From Rhodoferax bucti (GTDB lineage: Bacteria; Pseudomonadota; Gammaproteobacteria; Burkholderiales; Burkholderiaceae_C), in the NCBI RefSeq assembly GCF_005876985.1, contig NZ_VAHD01000003.1, forward strand, positions 186,001 to 250,000: a stretch of DNA of 64,000 nt, given 5' to 3'. Each line of letters opens with the position of its first letter. The stretch's first letter is position 1. The position numbers were made by a program, and so were the translations under genes. Below the pieces are notes generated by a model. It was given only the letters and a program-made list of their open reading frames with translations. It was not told where the DNA came from and did not search any database. This document shows, one piece after another, positions 18,663 to 27,180 of the stretch.

Positions 18663-19601
18663 ATGACAGACCTCATTCTTCACCACTACCCCACATCGCC
18701 TTTCTCCGAGAAAGTGCGCCTAGTGCTGGGCTACAAACAGCTTGCTTGGAAGTCGGTCATCATCCCGGCTATCCTGCCCAAGCCCGATGTGGTGGCCCTG
18801 ACCGGCGGCTACCGCAAGACGCCGTTTTTGCAGATCGGCGCCGATGTGTATTGCGACAGCGCCCTCATCTGCGATGTGCTGGAGCACCTGCGCCCCACAC
18901 CAACGCTCTACCCAGAAGACGACAAAGGCCTGAGCCGCATCGTGGCGCAGTGGGCGGACAGCACCTTGTTCTGGGCTGCCATGGCCTACAACCTGCAGCC
19001 CAAAGGGGCGGCTAGCATGTTTGAAGGCGCGCCCCCTGAAGCCGCCAAGGCCTTTGGCGCCGACCGCGCCGCCATGTCCACCGGAATGACCCGCCTGCGC
19101 CCCGGCGATGCTGCAGCCGCCTACAAGAGCTACCTGCGCCGCATCGCCAGCATGCTGGAGGGCCAGGACTTTTTGTTGGGGCAAGCCCCCTGCGTGGCAG
19201 ACTTTGCCGCCTACCACCCGCTGTGGTTTACCGCCAAACGAGTGCCGGTGATGGCCGACATCCTCAACGCGACGCCCTCGGTGCAGGCCTGGATGGCGCG
19301 CATGGCGGCCATCGGCCACGGCAGCTTCGAGAAACTGTCTGCTACAGAAGCCATAGCAGCTTGCGCAAAAGCAGCGGGCGCTACCGCTCCCTTGGATACT
19401 TATTTTCAAGACGAGCACGGCATTCCGCTGGGAAGCGAAGTGACCATCGCCGCCGAAACCTTCGGTCAGGAAACGACGGCCGGCACCTTGGTCGCCGCCA
19501 CCCGCACCCGCTTCACGTTGAAGCGCGTGGACGAGCGTGCAGGCACCGTGCATGTGCACTTTCCGCGCATCGGCTATGTGCTCAAGGCGGCGCAGGCATG
19601 A
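18663..19601 (+). CDS. Glutathione S-transferase family protein
   Basis: A 312-residue protein with an N-terminal thioredoxin-like GST domain (LILHHYPTSPFSEKVRLVLGY, with Ser in the catalytic position; GGYRKTPFLQIG; YCDSALICDVLE) and a helical GST_C domain to about 220. The last about 80 residues form an extra domain (VTIAAETFGQETTAGTLVA to the end). GGAGAAA precedes the ATG at 18663. A degenerate repeat copy at 19340-19392 encodes residues about 226-243, at the junction to the extra domain. The stop overlaps the ElaA-like start (ATGA). Confidence 0.88.
   Translation: MTDLILHHYPTSPFSEKVRLVLGYKQLAWKSVIIPAILPKPDVVALTGGYRKTPFLQIGADVYCDSALICDVLEHLRPTPTLYPEDDKGLSRIVAQWADSTLFWAAMAYNLQPKGAASMFEGAPPEAAKAFGADRAAMSTGMTRLRPGDAAAAYKSYLRRIASMLEGQDFLLGQAPCVADFAAYHPLWFTAKRVPVMADILNATPSVQAWMARMAAIGHGSFEKLSATEAIAACAKAAGATAPLDTYFQDEHGIPLGSEVTIAAETFGQETTAGTLVAATRTRFTLKRVDERAGTVHVHFPRIGYVLKAAQA
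19340..19392 (+). repeat. Degenerate dispersed repeat copy 3, inside the GST gene
   Basis: GCTACAGAAGCCATAGCAGC, then TTGCGCAAAAGCAGCGGGCG, then CTACCGCTCC. The block order and spacing match the repeat (GCTATC, ATAGCTGCTTGCGC, GAGCGCTA), with several substitutions. Confidence 0.5.
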
Positions 19602-20161
19602 GTCAGGACATCCAATGGCAGTGGCTCGCATTTGAAGCGCTGAGCCGCGATCAGCTGTACGAATTGCTGCGACTGCGCAGCGAGGTGTTTGTAGTCGAAC
19701 AAAACTGTGTGTTCCTGGACATGGACAACCTCGACCAACAAGCCATGCACCTTCTAGGAGTGAGGGGGGTAGCGGGTTCTGCGCAGGTTAAGGAGGAGCC
19801 CGCAAAGCGGGCGGGGGACACGGAGCAGAGCCCGCTACCTCCCTCACTCCACACCAAAAATGGTGGCACGAAAGCAGAGGAGTTGGTGGCCTACGTGCGT
19901 TGCTTCCCCGCCGGAGTCACCTTTGACGAGGCCAGCATTGGCCGCGTGGTGACCAAGCCCGATGCCCGTGGCGGCGGCTTGGGCCATATGCTGATGGCCG
20001 AGGCCATCAAAGCGCTGGTGGCCGAATGGGGCACCCAAGCCATTCGCATTGGCGCGCAAGCCCACCTCAAGGCTTTCTACGAGCGTCACGGCTTTGTGGA
20101 CGTGGGCAAACCTTACGTAGAAGACGGCATTCCCCACCTCGAAATGGTACGTCCGGCCTGA
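19598..20161 (+). CDS. ElaA-type GNAT N-acetyltransferase with in-frame palindromic insertion
   Basis: A 187-residue acetyltransferase. The ElaA signature is LYELLRLRSEVFVVEQNCVF and DMDNLDQQAMHLLG, and the acetyl-CoA site region IGRVVTKPDARGGGLGHMLM is followed by IRIGAQAHLKAFYERHGFV and DGIPHLEM. E. coli ElaA is about 153 residues; the surplus is residues about 54-84, encoded by a 94-bp palindromic element between MHLLG and ELVAYVR. The element sits in a surface loop before the central strand, so the enzyme may still fold. Start ATG overlaps the GST stop. Confidence 0.88.
   Translation: MSQDIQWQWLAFEALSRDQLYELLRLRSEVFVVEQNCVFLDMDNLDQQAMHLLGVRGVAGSAQVKEEPAKRAGDTEQSPLPPSLHTKNGGTKAEELVAYVRCFPAGVTFDEASIGRVVTKPDARGGGLGHMLMAEAIKALVAEWGTQAIRIGAQAHLKAFYERHGFVDVGKPYVEDGIPHLEMVRPA
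19757..19850. repeat. 94-bp palindromic element inserted in the ElaA-like gene
   Basis: A left arm of 26 bases (19757-19782, beginning GGAGTGAGGG) matches the complement of a right arm (19825-19850) with only two differences, both allowing G-U pairing in RNA. Inside is a second hairpin, GCCCGC (19798-19803) and GCGGGC (19807-19812) around AAA. The whole is open in the acetyltransferase frame. Confidence 0.88.
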
Positions 20162-20190
20162 ACGCCGTGTCCAAGCGCAAGGAGACATTT

Positions 20191-21099
20191 GTGATTCAAA
20201 ACTTTGCAGGCAAAACCGCCGTGCTTACCGGTGCCGGCTCCGGTTTTGGCTTGGAGTGTGCGCGTATCGGCGCCCGGCTGGGCATGAACCTGGTACTGGC
20301 CGACGTGCAGCAAGACGCGCTGGACAAGGCGGTTGCCGAGATGGAAGCTGCAGGCGCCCAGGTGCTGGGCCTGCGGATCGATGTGTCGCAAGCCGCGCAG
20401 GTGGAGGCGCTGGGCGCCGCCACCTTGCGGCGCTTTGGCGCGCCACACCTGGTGTTCAACAACGCCGGCGTGGGGGCAGGGGGGCTGATCTGGGAGAACA
20501 CCGCCCGCGATTGGGAATGGGTGCTGGGCGTCAACCTCATGGGCGTGGCCCACGGCGTGCGGGTGTTCACCCCCATGATGCTGGAGGCCGCCCAACAAGA
20601 CCCTGCTTGGCAGGGCCACATCGTCAACACTGCCAGCATGGCCGGCCTGCTGAACGCACCCAACATGGGGGTTTACAACGTGAGCAAACACGCCGTGGTG
20701 TCCCTGAGCGAGACCCTGTACCAGGACCTGGCGTTGGTCACTGACCAAGTGTCTGCCAGCGTGCTGTGCCCCTTCTTTGTGCCGACCGGCATCAGCCAGA
20801 GCGAGCGCAACCGCCCCTCGGATGCGGCTCCAGCCCAACTCACCCGTAGCCAGATGATCGGCCAGGCCATGACCGACAAGGCAGTGACGAGTGGCAAGGT
20901 GACTGCCGCACAGGTGGCGCAAATGGTGTTCGATGCCGTGGCCGAAGGCCGTTTCTACATCTACAGCCACCCCAAAGCCATCGGGTCCGTCCAGACCCGC
21001 ATGGAAGATGTGATGCTGGCCCGCAACCCTACCGACCCGTTTGCCCACAAGCCCGAATTGGGCGCAGAGTTGCGCAAAGCCTTGCGATCCGCAGCCTGA
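20191..21099 (+). CDS. SDR family NAD(P)-dependent oxidoreductase
   Basis: A 302-residue short-chain dehydrogenase with a GTG start: AAGGAG at 20179-20184 lies six bases upstream, and the family N-terminus IQNFAGKTAVLTGAGSGFG begins right there. VFNNAGVGAGG, NTASMAGLLNAPNMGVYNVSK (Ser, Tyr, Lys) and CPFFVPTGISQSERNRP follow. The length above 270 reflects a C-terminal extension typical of SDRs annotated as clavaldehyde-dehydrogenase-like or cis-diol type. The substrate is unknown. It follows the ElaA-like gene by 29 bases and closes the acyl-CoA cluster. Confidence 0.88.
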   Translation: MIQNFAGKTAVLTGAGSGFGLECARIGARLGMNLVLADVQQDALDKAVAEMEAAGAQVLGLRIDVSQAAQVEALGAATLRRFGAPHLVFNNAGVGAGGLIWENTARDWEWVLGVNLMGVAHGVRVFTPMMLEAAQQDPAWQGHIVNTASMAGLLNAPNMGVYNVSKHAVVSLSETLYQDLALVTDQVSASVLCPFFVPTGISQSERNRPSDAAPAQLTRSQMIGQAMTDKAVTSGKVTAAQVAQMVFDAVAEGRFYIYSHPKAIGSVQTRMEDVMLARNPTDPFAHKPELGAELRKALRSAA

Positions 21100-21131
21100 G
21101 CGGCTTGGGCTTGAGGTAGAGTGAAGCTCCG

Positions 21132-21151
21132 CACAGGCACGGTTGCCTGTG
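21132..21151 (+). other. Intergenic hairpin between SDR and cupredoxin-like genes
   Basis: CACAGGCA (21132-21139) and its exact complement (21144-21151) enclose the loop CGGT. Only a short T-rich stretch follows (CTTTCTT), so it is at best a weak terminator, or a leader structure of the next gene. Confidence 0.45.
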
Positions 21152-21174
21152 GCGACCTTTCTTAGGAGCCCTGC

Positions 21175-21789
21175 ATGCACTGGAATGCGCTTACCCGCCG
21201 GTTTTGTTTACTCGCCGGGCTTGTCTTGACAGGGCACGTTGCCATGGCAGCCGGCCTGCAAGTCCAAGTGCAGGACAAAAACGGCAAGCCCTTGCCCAAC
21301 GCGGTGGTGTTTTTGGAGTCGGCAGAGGCCAAATCTGCCGCCAAGCCGCTCAAGGGCGTTGAAGTCTCGCAGGCGGCCAAGCAGTTTTCTCCGGCCGTCA
21401 CGGTGGTCACCACCGGCACCTCTGTGCTGTTCCCCAACAACGACACAGTGCGGCACCATGTGTACTCGTTCTCGCCTGCCAAAACCTTCGATTTGAAGTT
21501 GTATGCCGGCGTACCCGCCAACCCGGTGGTGTTCGACAAGAGCGGCATCGCGGTGCTGGGCTGCAACATCCACGACAACATGGTCGCCTGGGTGGTGGTG
21601 GTGGATACGCCGTACTTCGGCAAAACGGATGCACAAGGCCATCTGTCGCTTGACCTGCCCGCTGGCAATTACAAGCTGCGCACCTGGCACGCCAGCCTGC
21701 CTACCGGCGGGGCAGCCGCAGAGCAAGGCCAAGCAGTGGGGGCCACCAATGCGCCAGTGGTGATCAAGCTGGTGGGGAGCAACGCTTGA
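21175..21789 (+). CDS. Exported cupredoxin-like protein (methylamine utilization protein-like)
   Basis: A 204-residue protein with a signal peptide (about 1-26, ending VAMA). The middle carries a blue-copper-like arrangement: FPNNDTVRHHVYSFSPAK (His) and GIAVLGCNIHDNMVAWVVV with Cys, His and Met spaced as copper ligands. The first part, VQVQDKNGKPLPNAVVFLE, resembles a carboxypeptidase-regulatory-like beta-sandwich. Similar proteins are often labelled methylamine utilization protein and are found next to GGDEF/EAL genes, as here. Its stop overlaps the TTG start of the next gene, so copper or redox sensing coupled to c-di-GMP turnover is a reasonable but unproven idea. Confidence 0.85.
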   Translation: MHWNALTRRFCLLAGLVLTGHVAMAAGLQVQVQDKNGKPLPNAVVFLESAEAKSAAKPLKGVEVSQAAKQFSPAVTVVTTGTSVLFPNNDTVRHHVYSFSPAKTFDLKLYAGVPANPVVFDKSGIAVLGCNIHDNMVAWVVVVDTPYFGKTDAQGHLSLDLPAGNYKLRTWHASLPTGGAAAEQGQAVGATNAPVVIKLVGSNA

Positions 21790-24137
21790 AACTCGGAAGT
21801 ATGTATGCCCGCTGGGGCGTAGGCACCAAGTTTGTGGCCTTCTCACTGGTATTGCTGTTGCTGATTCAGGCAGCGGTGTACGGCGTGGTGCAGGTCAATG
21901 TGGAGCGCAATGTGCGTGGCCAGATCAAGCAGGAGCTGGCCACGGGCGAGAAGGTGTGGTGGCAGCTGCTGGATCAGAATGCCAAACAGCTCCGGCAAGG
22001 CGCTGATGTAGTTGCCAAGGATTTTGGCTTCCGGTCCGCTTTAGGAACCGGAGACATTGAAACCCTGCGCTCCACCCTCGAAAACCACGGCGGGCGCATT
22101 AAAGCGAACGTGACCGCTTTTTTTGACACCCAATTTGCCCTCAAGGCGACCGGCTTTGAAATGGCGGCCGAGGATGCGTTTGCACCGGAGTTACAACGCG
22201 TCGCCACCGAACTCGGGGCAGGCGGGGTCAACTACAAAATCGCGCAGATCGACGCCAAGCTCTACCAGTTTGTCATGGTGCCGGTGAAGGCTCCACTCAC
22301 TATCGGGTGGGTATTGATGGGCTTCGCCCTGGAGCAGGCACAGGCTGACGATATGTTTAAGTTGTCCGGTGTGCACATCGCTTTGCGCGATGAGGCCCGG
22401 AACATCCTGCTCTCCAGCCTCGGCGCCGACGCTTTACCTGCGCTAAAGAACTTTGGAAACCAAGGTGATCTCACCCTGCAGTACGCCACCTTGATGGTGC
22501 AAACGAGTGAGGGGCAGGGGCAGGCCAAGGGGTTCACCACACTGGTGATGCGCTCCATCGATGAAGTGGTGGCGCCTTACCGCCAAGTGCAGCTGGCGTT
22601 GCTTCTGATTACCGCCATCGGCCTCGCCTTGTTTGCGGTCGGCAGCGCCTTGCTTGCCCAACGGGTGACGGTGCCGCTGCGCTCCTTGGCGGGTGCGGCG
22701 GAGCAATTGAGCCGTGGCGATTACTCGCAGGCGCTCCCGGCCATGCGCCACCGCGACGAAGTCGGCGACTTGTCCCGCGCGTTCAATCAGATGCGCAGCA
22801 GCATCCAGAGCCAGCAGCATGAAATCATGCAGCTCGCCTACTGGGATCGCCTGACCGGGCTGCCCAACCGCACCCAGTTTCGCGATCTGATCAAGCAGTC
22901 CATCCAGGCCAGTATTGCCATTGGCAGTGAGGGCCCCCCGGTCACCGTCATCATGCTCAACCTGGACCGCTTCAAGCATGTCAACGACGTGCTGGGCTAT
23001 GCCTTCGGCGACCGCTTGCTCAAAGCCGTGGCGGAGCGACTGCGAACCCATGTGCCGCCCGAGGCCGCCACCGTGGCCCGCTTGGGTGGTGACGAATTTG
23101 CGGTCATGGTCGAAGACCAGAACGCCCACACCGCTACCGCCATGGCAGCCATGATTGCCAAAGCCTTTGAACTGCCGCTAACGCTGGAAGACCAGACGGT
23201 GGATTTGAGCGCGGGCATCGGGCTGGCATCCTGGCCCATGCATGCGCAAGACGTAGACATGCTGCTGAGCCGCGCAGAAATCGCTATGTATGTGGCCAAA
23301 CGCAAAACCACCGGCATCCAGGTGTATGACCCGGCGCTGGACTCGTCGAGCACCCAGACACTGTCACTCCTGACCGAGCTGCGCCACGCGGTGGAAGACG
23401 GGCAGCTGCGCCTGTACTTGCAACCGAAACTCAATCTGTCTGACAACACCGTGGTCGCCGCTGAAGCGTTGGTGCGCTGGCAGCATCCGGTGCGCGGCCT
23501 TGTGCCGCCCATGCAGTTCATTCCGTTTGCAGAGCAGACCGGTTTTGTGCGGCAGCTCACACTGTGGATGTTCGAGGAAGTCGCCAAGGAATTGCCGCGC
23601 CTGCAATCCGGCGGGCACCCGCTGCGGGTGGCGATCAACCTCTCCACCCGCGACCTGCTGGACCAGGACTTTCCGGCCAAGCTGGATGCCATGATGCTCA
23701 AGCACAACGCGCCCACCAGCGCCTTCTGCCTGGAGATTACCGAGAGCGCCATCATGGACGACCCGCAGCGCGCCGAGGCCACCCTGAACCGCTTGTCCGA
23801 GCGGGGCTTCAAGCTGTCGATTGACGACTTCGGCACCGGATACTCTTCGCTGGCCTACCTCAAACGCCTGCCGGTGAACGAACTCAAGATCGACAAGTCG
23901 TTTGTGATGGGCATGGAAAAGGATGAGAGCGACGCCAAAATTGTGCGCTCCACCATCGACCTGGCCCACAACCTGGGCCTGAGCGTGGTGGCCGAGGGGG
24001 TAGAGAACCAGGCGATTCTGGACAAGCTGGTGGAGTTGCAATGCGACGAGGCGCAGGGCTACTACATGAGCAAGCCCATTCCGCTCCCGGAGTTCATCGC
24101 CTGGCGCACCAAGCACCAATCCACCCAGGCGACTTGA
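21786..24137 (+). CDS. Membrane-bound HAMP-GGDEF-EAL c-di-GMP protein
   Basis: A 783-residue signalling protein: TM helix (about 16-36), periplasmic sensor domain (about 40-265), second TM helix (about 270-290), HAMP (RVTVPLRSLAGAAEQLSRGDYSQ), GGDEF domain with intact RLGGDEFAVM, and EAL domain with EALVRWQHP, NLSTRDL, LEITESAIM, SIDDFGTGYSSLAYL, LKIDKSFV and AEGVEN. Both cyclase and phosphodiesterase sites look intact, although the GGDEF metal site begins NLDRFKHVND rather than DxD. The TTG start has GGGGAG at 21774-21779, six bases upstream, and overlaps the previous stop; the ATG at 21801 lacks suitable spacing. Confidence 0.93.
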   Translation: MKLGSMYARWGVGTKFVAFSLVLLLLIQAAVYGVVQVNVERNVRGQIKQELATGEKVWWQLLDQNAKQLRQGADVVAKDFGFRSALGTGDIETLRSTLENHGGRIKANVTAFFDTQFALKATGFEMAAEDAFAPELQRVATELGAGGVNYKIAQIDAKLYQFVMVPVKAPLTIGWVLMGFALEQAQADDMFKLSGVHIALRDEARNILLSSLGADALPALKNFGNQGDLTLQYATLMVQTSEGQGQAKGFTTLVMRSIDEVVAPYRQVQLALLLITAIGLALFAVGSALLAQRVTVPLRSLAGAAEQLSRGDYSQALPAMRHRDEVGDLSRAFNQMRSSIQSQQHEIMQLAYWDRLTGLPNRTQFRDLIKQSIQASIAIGSEGPPVTVIMLNLDRFKHVNDVLGYAFGDRLLKAVAERLRTHVPPEAATVARLGGDEFAVMVEDQNAHTATAMAAMIAKAFELPLTLEDQTVDLSAGIGLASWPMHAQDVDMLLSRAEIAMYVAKRKTTGIQVYDPALDSSSTQTLSLLTELRHAVEDGQLRLYLQPKLNLSDNTVVAAEALVRWQHPVRGLVPPMQFIPFAEQTGFVRQLTLWMFEEVAKELPRLQSGGHPLRVAINLSTRDLLDQDFPAKLDAMMLKHNAPTSAFCLEITESAIMDDPQRAEATLNRLSERGFKLSIDDFGTGYSSLAYLKRLPVNELKIDKSFVMGMEKDESDAKIVRSTIDLAHNLGLSVVAEGVENQAILDKLVELQCDEAQGYYMSKPIPLPEFIAWRTKHQSTQAT

Positions 24138-24138
24138 T

Positions 24139-25092
24139 TCAAGCTGCCTGCAGCGCCCCGGCCCAGCGGGCGCGATAACTGGCGGCCACCCAGTAAGTAG
24201 TGAGCTGCACCCCCACCGTGTCGGCCAGATTCACCCCGTAACCCCCGCCCATGGTGATCACTGCCGGAATCCGGCGCTGCCAGCACCAGTCCAGCACCCG
24301 GCGATCGCGGGCTTCCAGCCCGTCGGCAGTCAGCTTGAGTCGCCCCAGACGGTCGCCCTCATGCGGGTCGGCACCGGCCAGAAAGAACACCAGTCCGGGC
24401 TGAAAGCGGCCTTCCAACTCCTGCAAAGCGTGCTCCAGCGTGCTGAGGTACTCAGTATCGGCGCAGCCATCGGGCAGGGGAATATCAAGGTCGCTGTCTT
24501 CCTTGCGAAAGGGAAAGTTCTTGTCACCATGCATCGACAGGGTGAACACCGAATCATCTTTTTGGAAGATGCTGGCCGTGCCATTGCCTTGGTGCACGTC
24601 CAAGTCAATCACCGCTACCTGCAACGGCTGCCGGCGGCTACCGTCAGGGTGACGGCTGCGGCCCCACTCCGCCTGCAACACGCGGGCCGCCACGGCCAAA
24701 TCATTGAACACACAAAAGCCGCCACCCTTGTGGGCATAGGCGTGGTGCGTGCCGCCGGCAAGGTTGGCCGCCAAGCCCTCAATCATTGCCACACGTGCCG
24801 CAGCCACGGTAGCACCCACCGAGCGCAGGGCACGCTCTGCCATGGAGGGGCTCCACGGAAAGCCGATTTCGCGCAGCACCGCAGGCTCGGCGGTGCCCTG
24901 GAGGATGGAGTCGATATAAGCCGGCGTATGCACCAGCGCCAGCTCGCCCTCGGTGGCTGCGGGCGCTTCTATGAGTTGTATGGAGGGCAGTTCGGCGGCA
25001 ATCCGGTCCCGCAGCATGCGGTACTTGGCCATGGGGAAGCGGTGGCCCTCGGGCAAGGGCAAAACGAACTGGTCGGAGTAAAAGGCCTGCAT
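24139..25092 (-). CDS. Histone deacetylase family protein (acetylpolyamine/acetoin-type hydrolase)
   Basis: A 317-residue class II HDAC-like zinc hydrolase. It begins MQAFYSDQFVLPLPEGHRFP. The active site is visible as THHAYAHKGGGFCVFNDLAVAA (His pair 116/117), VIDLDVHQGNGTA (zinc ligands D165 and H167) and GADPHEGDRLG (third ligand). The C-terminal MGGGYG carries the usual glycine loop. Bacterial members deacetylate acetylpolyamines or other amides. A GTG 54 bases upstream could extend it, but the chosen ATG agrees with the family start. It is convergent with the GGDEF-EAL gene, separated by one base. Confidence 0.92.
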   Translation of the reverse strand: MQAFYSDQFVLPLPEGHRFPMAKYRMLRDRIAAELPSIQLIEAPAATEGELALVHTPAYIDSILQGTAEPAVLREIGFPWSPSMAERALRSVGATVAAARVAMIEGLAANLAGGTHHAYAHKGGGFCVFNDLAVAARVLQAEWGRSRHPDGSRRQPLQVAVIDLDVHQGNGTASIFQKDDSVFTLSMHGDKNFPFRKEDSDLDIPLPDGCADTEYLSTLEHALQELEGRFQPGLVFFLAGADPHEGDRLGRLKLTADGLEARDRRVLDWCWQRRIPAVITMGGGYGVNLADTVGVQLTTYWVAASYRARWAGALQAA

Positions 25093-25216
25093 GCGGAGAT
25101 TGTGGCAAACCATGCCAATCCAGGGGCGTTGGGGGCCTTCCGACACGCGCTTGGAAATAGCGCCTGAAAAAATGAGAAAATACGGGTTTTCACACCAACC
25201 TCAACAGGATCGCCAC

Positions 25217-25378
25217 ATGGGCAACAAAATCTTTACCGAAGCCGACCGCAAAGCCACTCCCGCACCGAAGCCTCTGCCTGGCTACACCCTGCCTACCGCT
25301 GGCCGTGGTCAGCGCGTGAGCTTGGAGCGTGGTGTTGCTACACGTAGCAAGAAGAACCCCGGCAAGCGTCACCGCTAA
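25217..25378 (+). CDS. Small basic hypothetical protein (53 aa)
   Basis: A 53-residue protein starting MGNKIFTEADRKATPAPKPL and ending SKKNPGKRHR. It is rich in Lys, Arg and Pro with no hydrophobic helix, so it is cytoplasmic and probably nucleic-acid binding or ribosome-associated. AACAGGAT precedes the ATG. The coding status is supported by its own leader, a strong terminator 44 bases after the stop, and codon use like the neighbours. I do not recognise a family. Confidence 0.7.
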   Translation: MGNKIFTEADRKATPAPKPLPGYTLPTAGRGQRVSLERGVATRSKKNPGKRHR

Positions 25379-25422
25379 GCCCTGCACTGTCCGGCAGCCG
25401 CAGCTTGCCGGGTGCAAAAGCA

Positions 25423-25448
25423 AAAAGGCCCTCGTTTGAGGGCCTTTT
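25423..25448. terminator. Bidirectional Rho-independent terminator
   Basis: AAAAGGCCCTC (25423-25433) pairs perfectly with GAGGGCCTTTT (25438-25448) around GTTT, with A- and T-rich flanks. It serves the small plus-strand gene and the convergent VOC gene. Confidence 0.9.
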
Positions 25449-25478
25449 GCATTTCCGGGCAAATTTAAGCTCAGCGCC

Positions 25479-25892
25479 TCAGGCCGCGTACACAGCTTCC
25501 CACGACGCAAAGCCTTTGACTTCAATGGGATTGCCGCTGGGGTCGCGGAAAAACATGGTGGCCTGCTCGCCGGGCTGTCCGGCAAAGCGAATCTGGGGCT
25601 CCAGCACAAAAGCCACGCCATGTTGCTGGAGGCGCTCGGCCAAGGCATTCCAGTCGTCCATCAACAAAATCACACCCAAATGCGGCATGGGCACCATGTG
25701 TGCGCCGACCTTGCCGGTGTTGGTGGTCTGAAAAGGCTCGCCCAAATGCAGCGAAATCTGGTGGCTGAAAAAATCAAAGTCCACCCAAGTGTCCGTGCTG
25801 CGGCCCTCGCGGCAACCAAGCACGCCGCCATAAAAAGCCCGGGCTTCATCCAGGTCGCGGACGTGGTATGCCAAGTGAAACAGTGCGCGCAT
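25479..25892 (-). CDS. VOC family (glyoxalase/bleomycin resistance-like) protein
   Basis: A 137-residue vicinal-oxygen-chelate protein: FHLAYHVRDLDEARAFYGGVLG at the N-terminus with the first metal His, and TMFFRDPSGNPIEVKGF with the C-terminal acidic ligand. AAGGAC lies just before the ATG. It follows the methyltransferase gene by seven bases. The substrate is unknown. Confidence 0.9.
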   Translation of the reverse strand: MRALFHLAYHVRDLDEARAFYGGVLGCREGRSTDTWVDFDFFSHQISLHLGEPFQTTNTGKVGAHMVPMPHLGVILLMDDWNALAERLQQHGVAFVLEPQIRFAGQPGEQATMFFRDPSGNPIEVKGFASWEAVYAA

Positions 25893-25899
25893 AGGGTCC

Positions 25900-27180
25900 T
25901 TAATGCAAAGTAGCTGGGGCGGCTCCCAGCCGCCAGAGGGTGGTGATTTCGCGGCTGCGGGCACGGTGCAGGGCATCCGTCGCATCCAGTGCCTTGGCAT
26001 GCTGGGGGTGGGCATCGCTGCGCCCCAACACCACCAGACCGGCTGCGGCAATCGCACCGCCCAGCATGTGGGTGCTGCGCAGGCCCAGCCGCTCCGCCAA
26101 ATCTGAAATGATGAGCCAGCCCTCGCCACCCGGTGCGAGGTGGGCCGAAAGCCCGGCGAGAAACGCCAGCAGCATGCGGCTGTTTTCGTCGTACACCGCA
26201 AATTCCACGGGCGCACTCGGGCGGGCCGGCAGCCAGGGCGGGTTGCACACCACCAGGTTGGCCCGGCCGGCGGGAAACATGTCGGTTTGCTGCAAATCGA
26301 TGCCCTCGGCCACACCCAGGCGGGCAAAATTTTCTGTGGCGCAGGCCATGGCCCGGGCATCCTGGTCGGTGGCCACAATCTGCATAGTCTGGCGGCGTGC
26401 CAACACCGCAGACAACACACCGGAGCCGGTGCCAATGTCGAAGGCGACATAAGGCACTCCGTCCGCCAAGGCTTGCGCGGCCTGGGCCGGCAGGGGGGCT
26501 TCGGCCACCAGGTCCACATACTCCCCACGCACCGGCGAGAACACCCCGTAGTGCGGGTGAATGCGGTTGGCCGGGCCTTCGCCCAGGGCGCGGATTTCCA
26601 CGCCGTTTTTGCGCCATTCGCTGGCGCTGCGCATGCCCAGCAGATCGCGCAGCGAGGCCACGCTGGCCGGCTCGTCGGCAGCGGCAATGCCCCAAGCTTG
26701 GGTACACGCCAACTTGGCATCGGGCGCGCGCCGCAGCGGAATGGCGTAGTCCGCATCAAACGGCAGCAGCACCATGGCCAGAATGCGGGCGCGCTGGGCC
26801 TGGGCCTGCCGGTGCAAGTGGAAGACCTGCGGGTTCATCGCGCCATCGGCCGCGCCAGCCGGGGGCTGGACGGGCGCCTTGGCCTGAGCCGTACCCCGGC
26901 TTTTGCGACGGGGCGGGGTGTCTATGCGCCGCTGCAGGGCTTGCAGCAGCTGGCGCGCGTTCTGAAAATCGCCGCGCCAGAGCAAGGCGGTGCCGCCGCA
27001 GGCCAGTTGGTAGGCGGCATCGGCGGTCATGGTGTCATCGGCCAGCACGACCTTGGCGGGCGCGGCGGCTCCACGCTCAGAGCGCCAGAGTGCGGAGCAG
27101 GCCACGCCGTTTTCCATCCAGTGGAGCAGGGGGCGGGCAGGAATGGAGGGGAGGGCAGAGGATTCGGGGATCGGCTTCAT
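25900..27180 (-). CDS. Class I SAM-dependent methyltransferase (NPPW motif)
   Basis: A 426-residue protein with an N-terminal domain of unknown type (1 to about 190, including a Pro/Arg-rich linker around 88-110) and a C-terminal Rossmann methyltransferase. Motif I is FDIGTGSGVLSAVLARR and the catalytic motif IV is NLVVCNPPWLPAR, as in HemK/RlmG-type enzymes that methylate glutamine or exocyclic amines of bases. HPHYGVFSPVRGEYVDLV precedes motif I. Its own target is unknown. The start overlaps the stop of the binding-protein gene (ATGA). Confidence 0.88.
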   Translation of the reverse strand: MKPIPESSALPSIPARPLLHWMENGVACSALWRSERGAAAPAKVVLADDTMTADAAYQLACGGTALLWRGDFQNARQLLQALQRRIDTPPRRKSRGTAQAKAPVQPPAGAADGAMNPQVFHLHRQAQAQRARILAMVLLPFDADYAIPLRRAPDAKLACTQAWGIAAADEPASVASLRDLLGMRSASEWRKNGVEIRALGEGPANRIHPHYGVFSPVRGEYVDLVAEAPLPAQAAQALADGVPYVAFDIGTGSGVLSAVLARRQTMQIVATDQDARAMACATENFARLGVAEGIDLQQTDMFPAGRANLVVCNPPWLPARPSAPVEFAVYDENSRMLLAFLAGLSAHLAPGGEGWLIISDLAERLGLRSTHMLGGAIAAAGLVVLGRSDAHPQHAKALDATDALHRARSREITTLWRLGAAPATLH

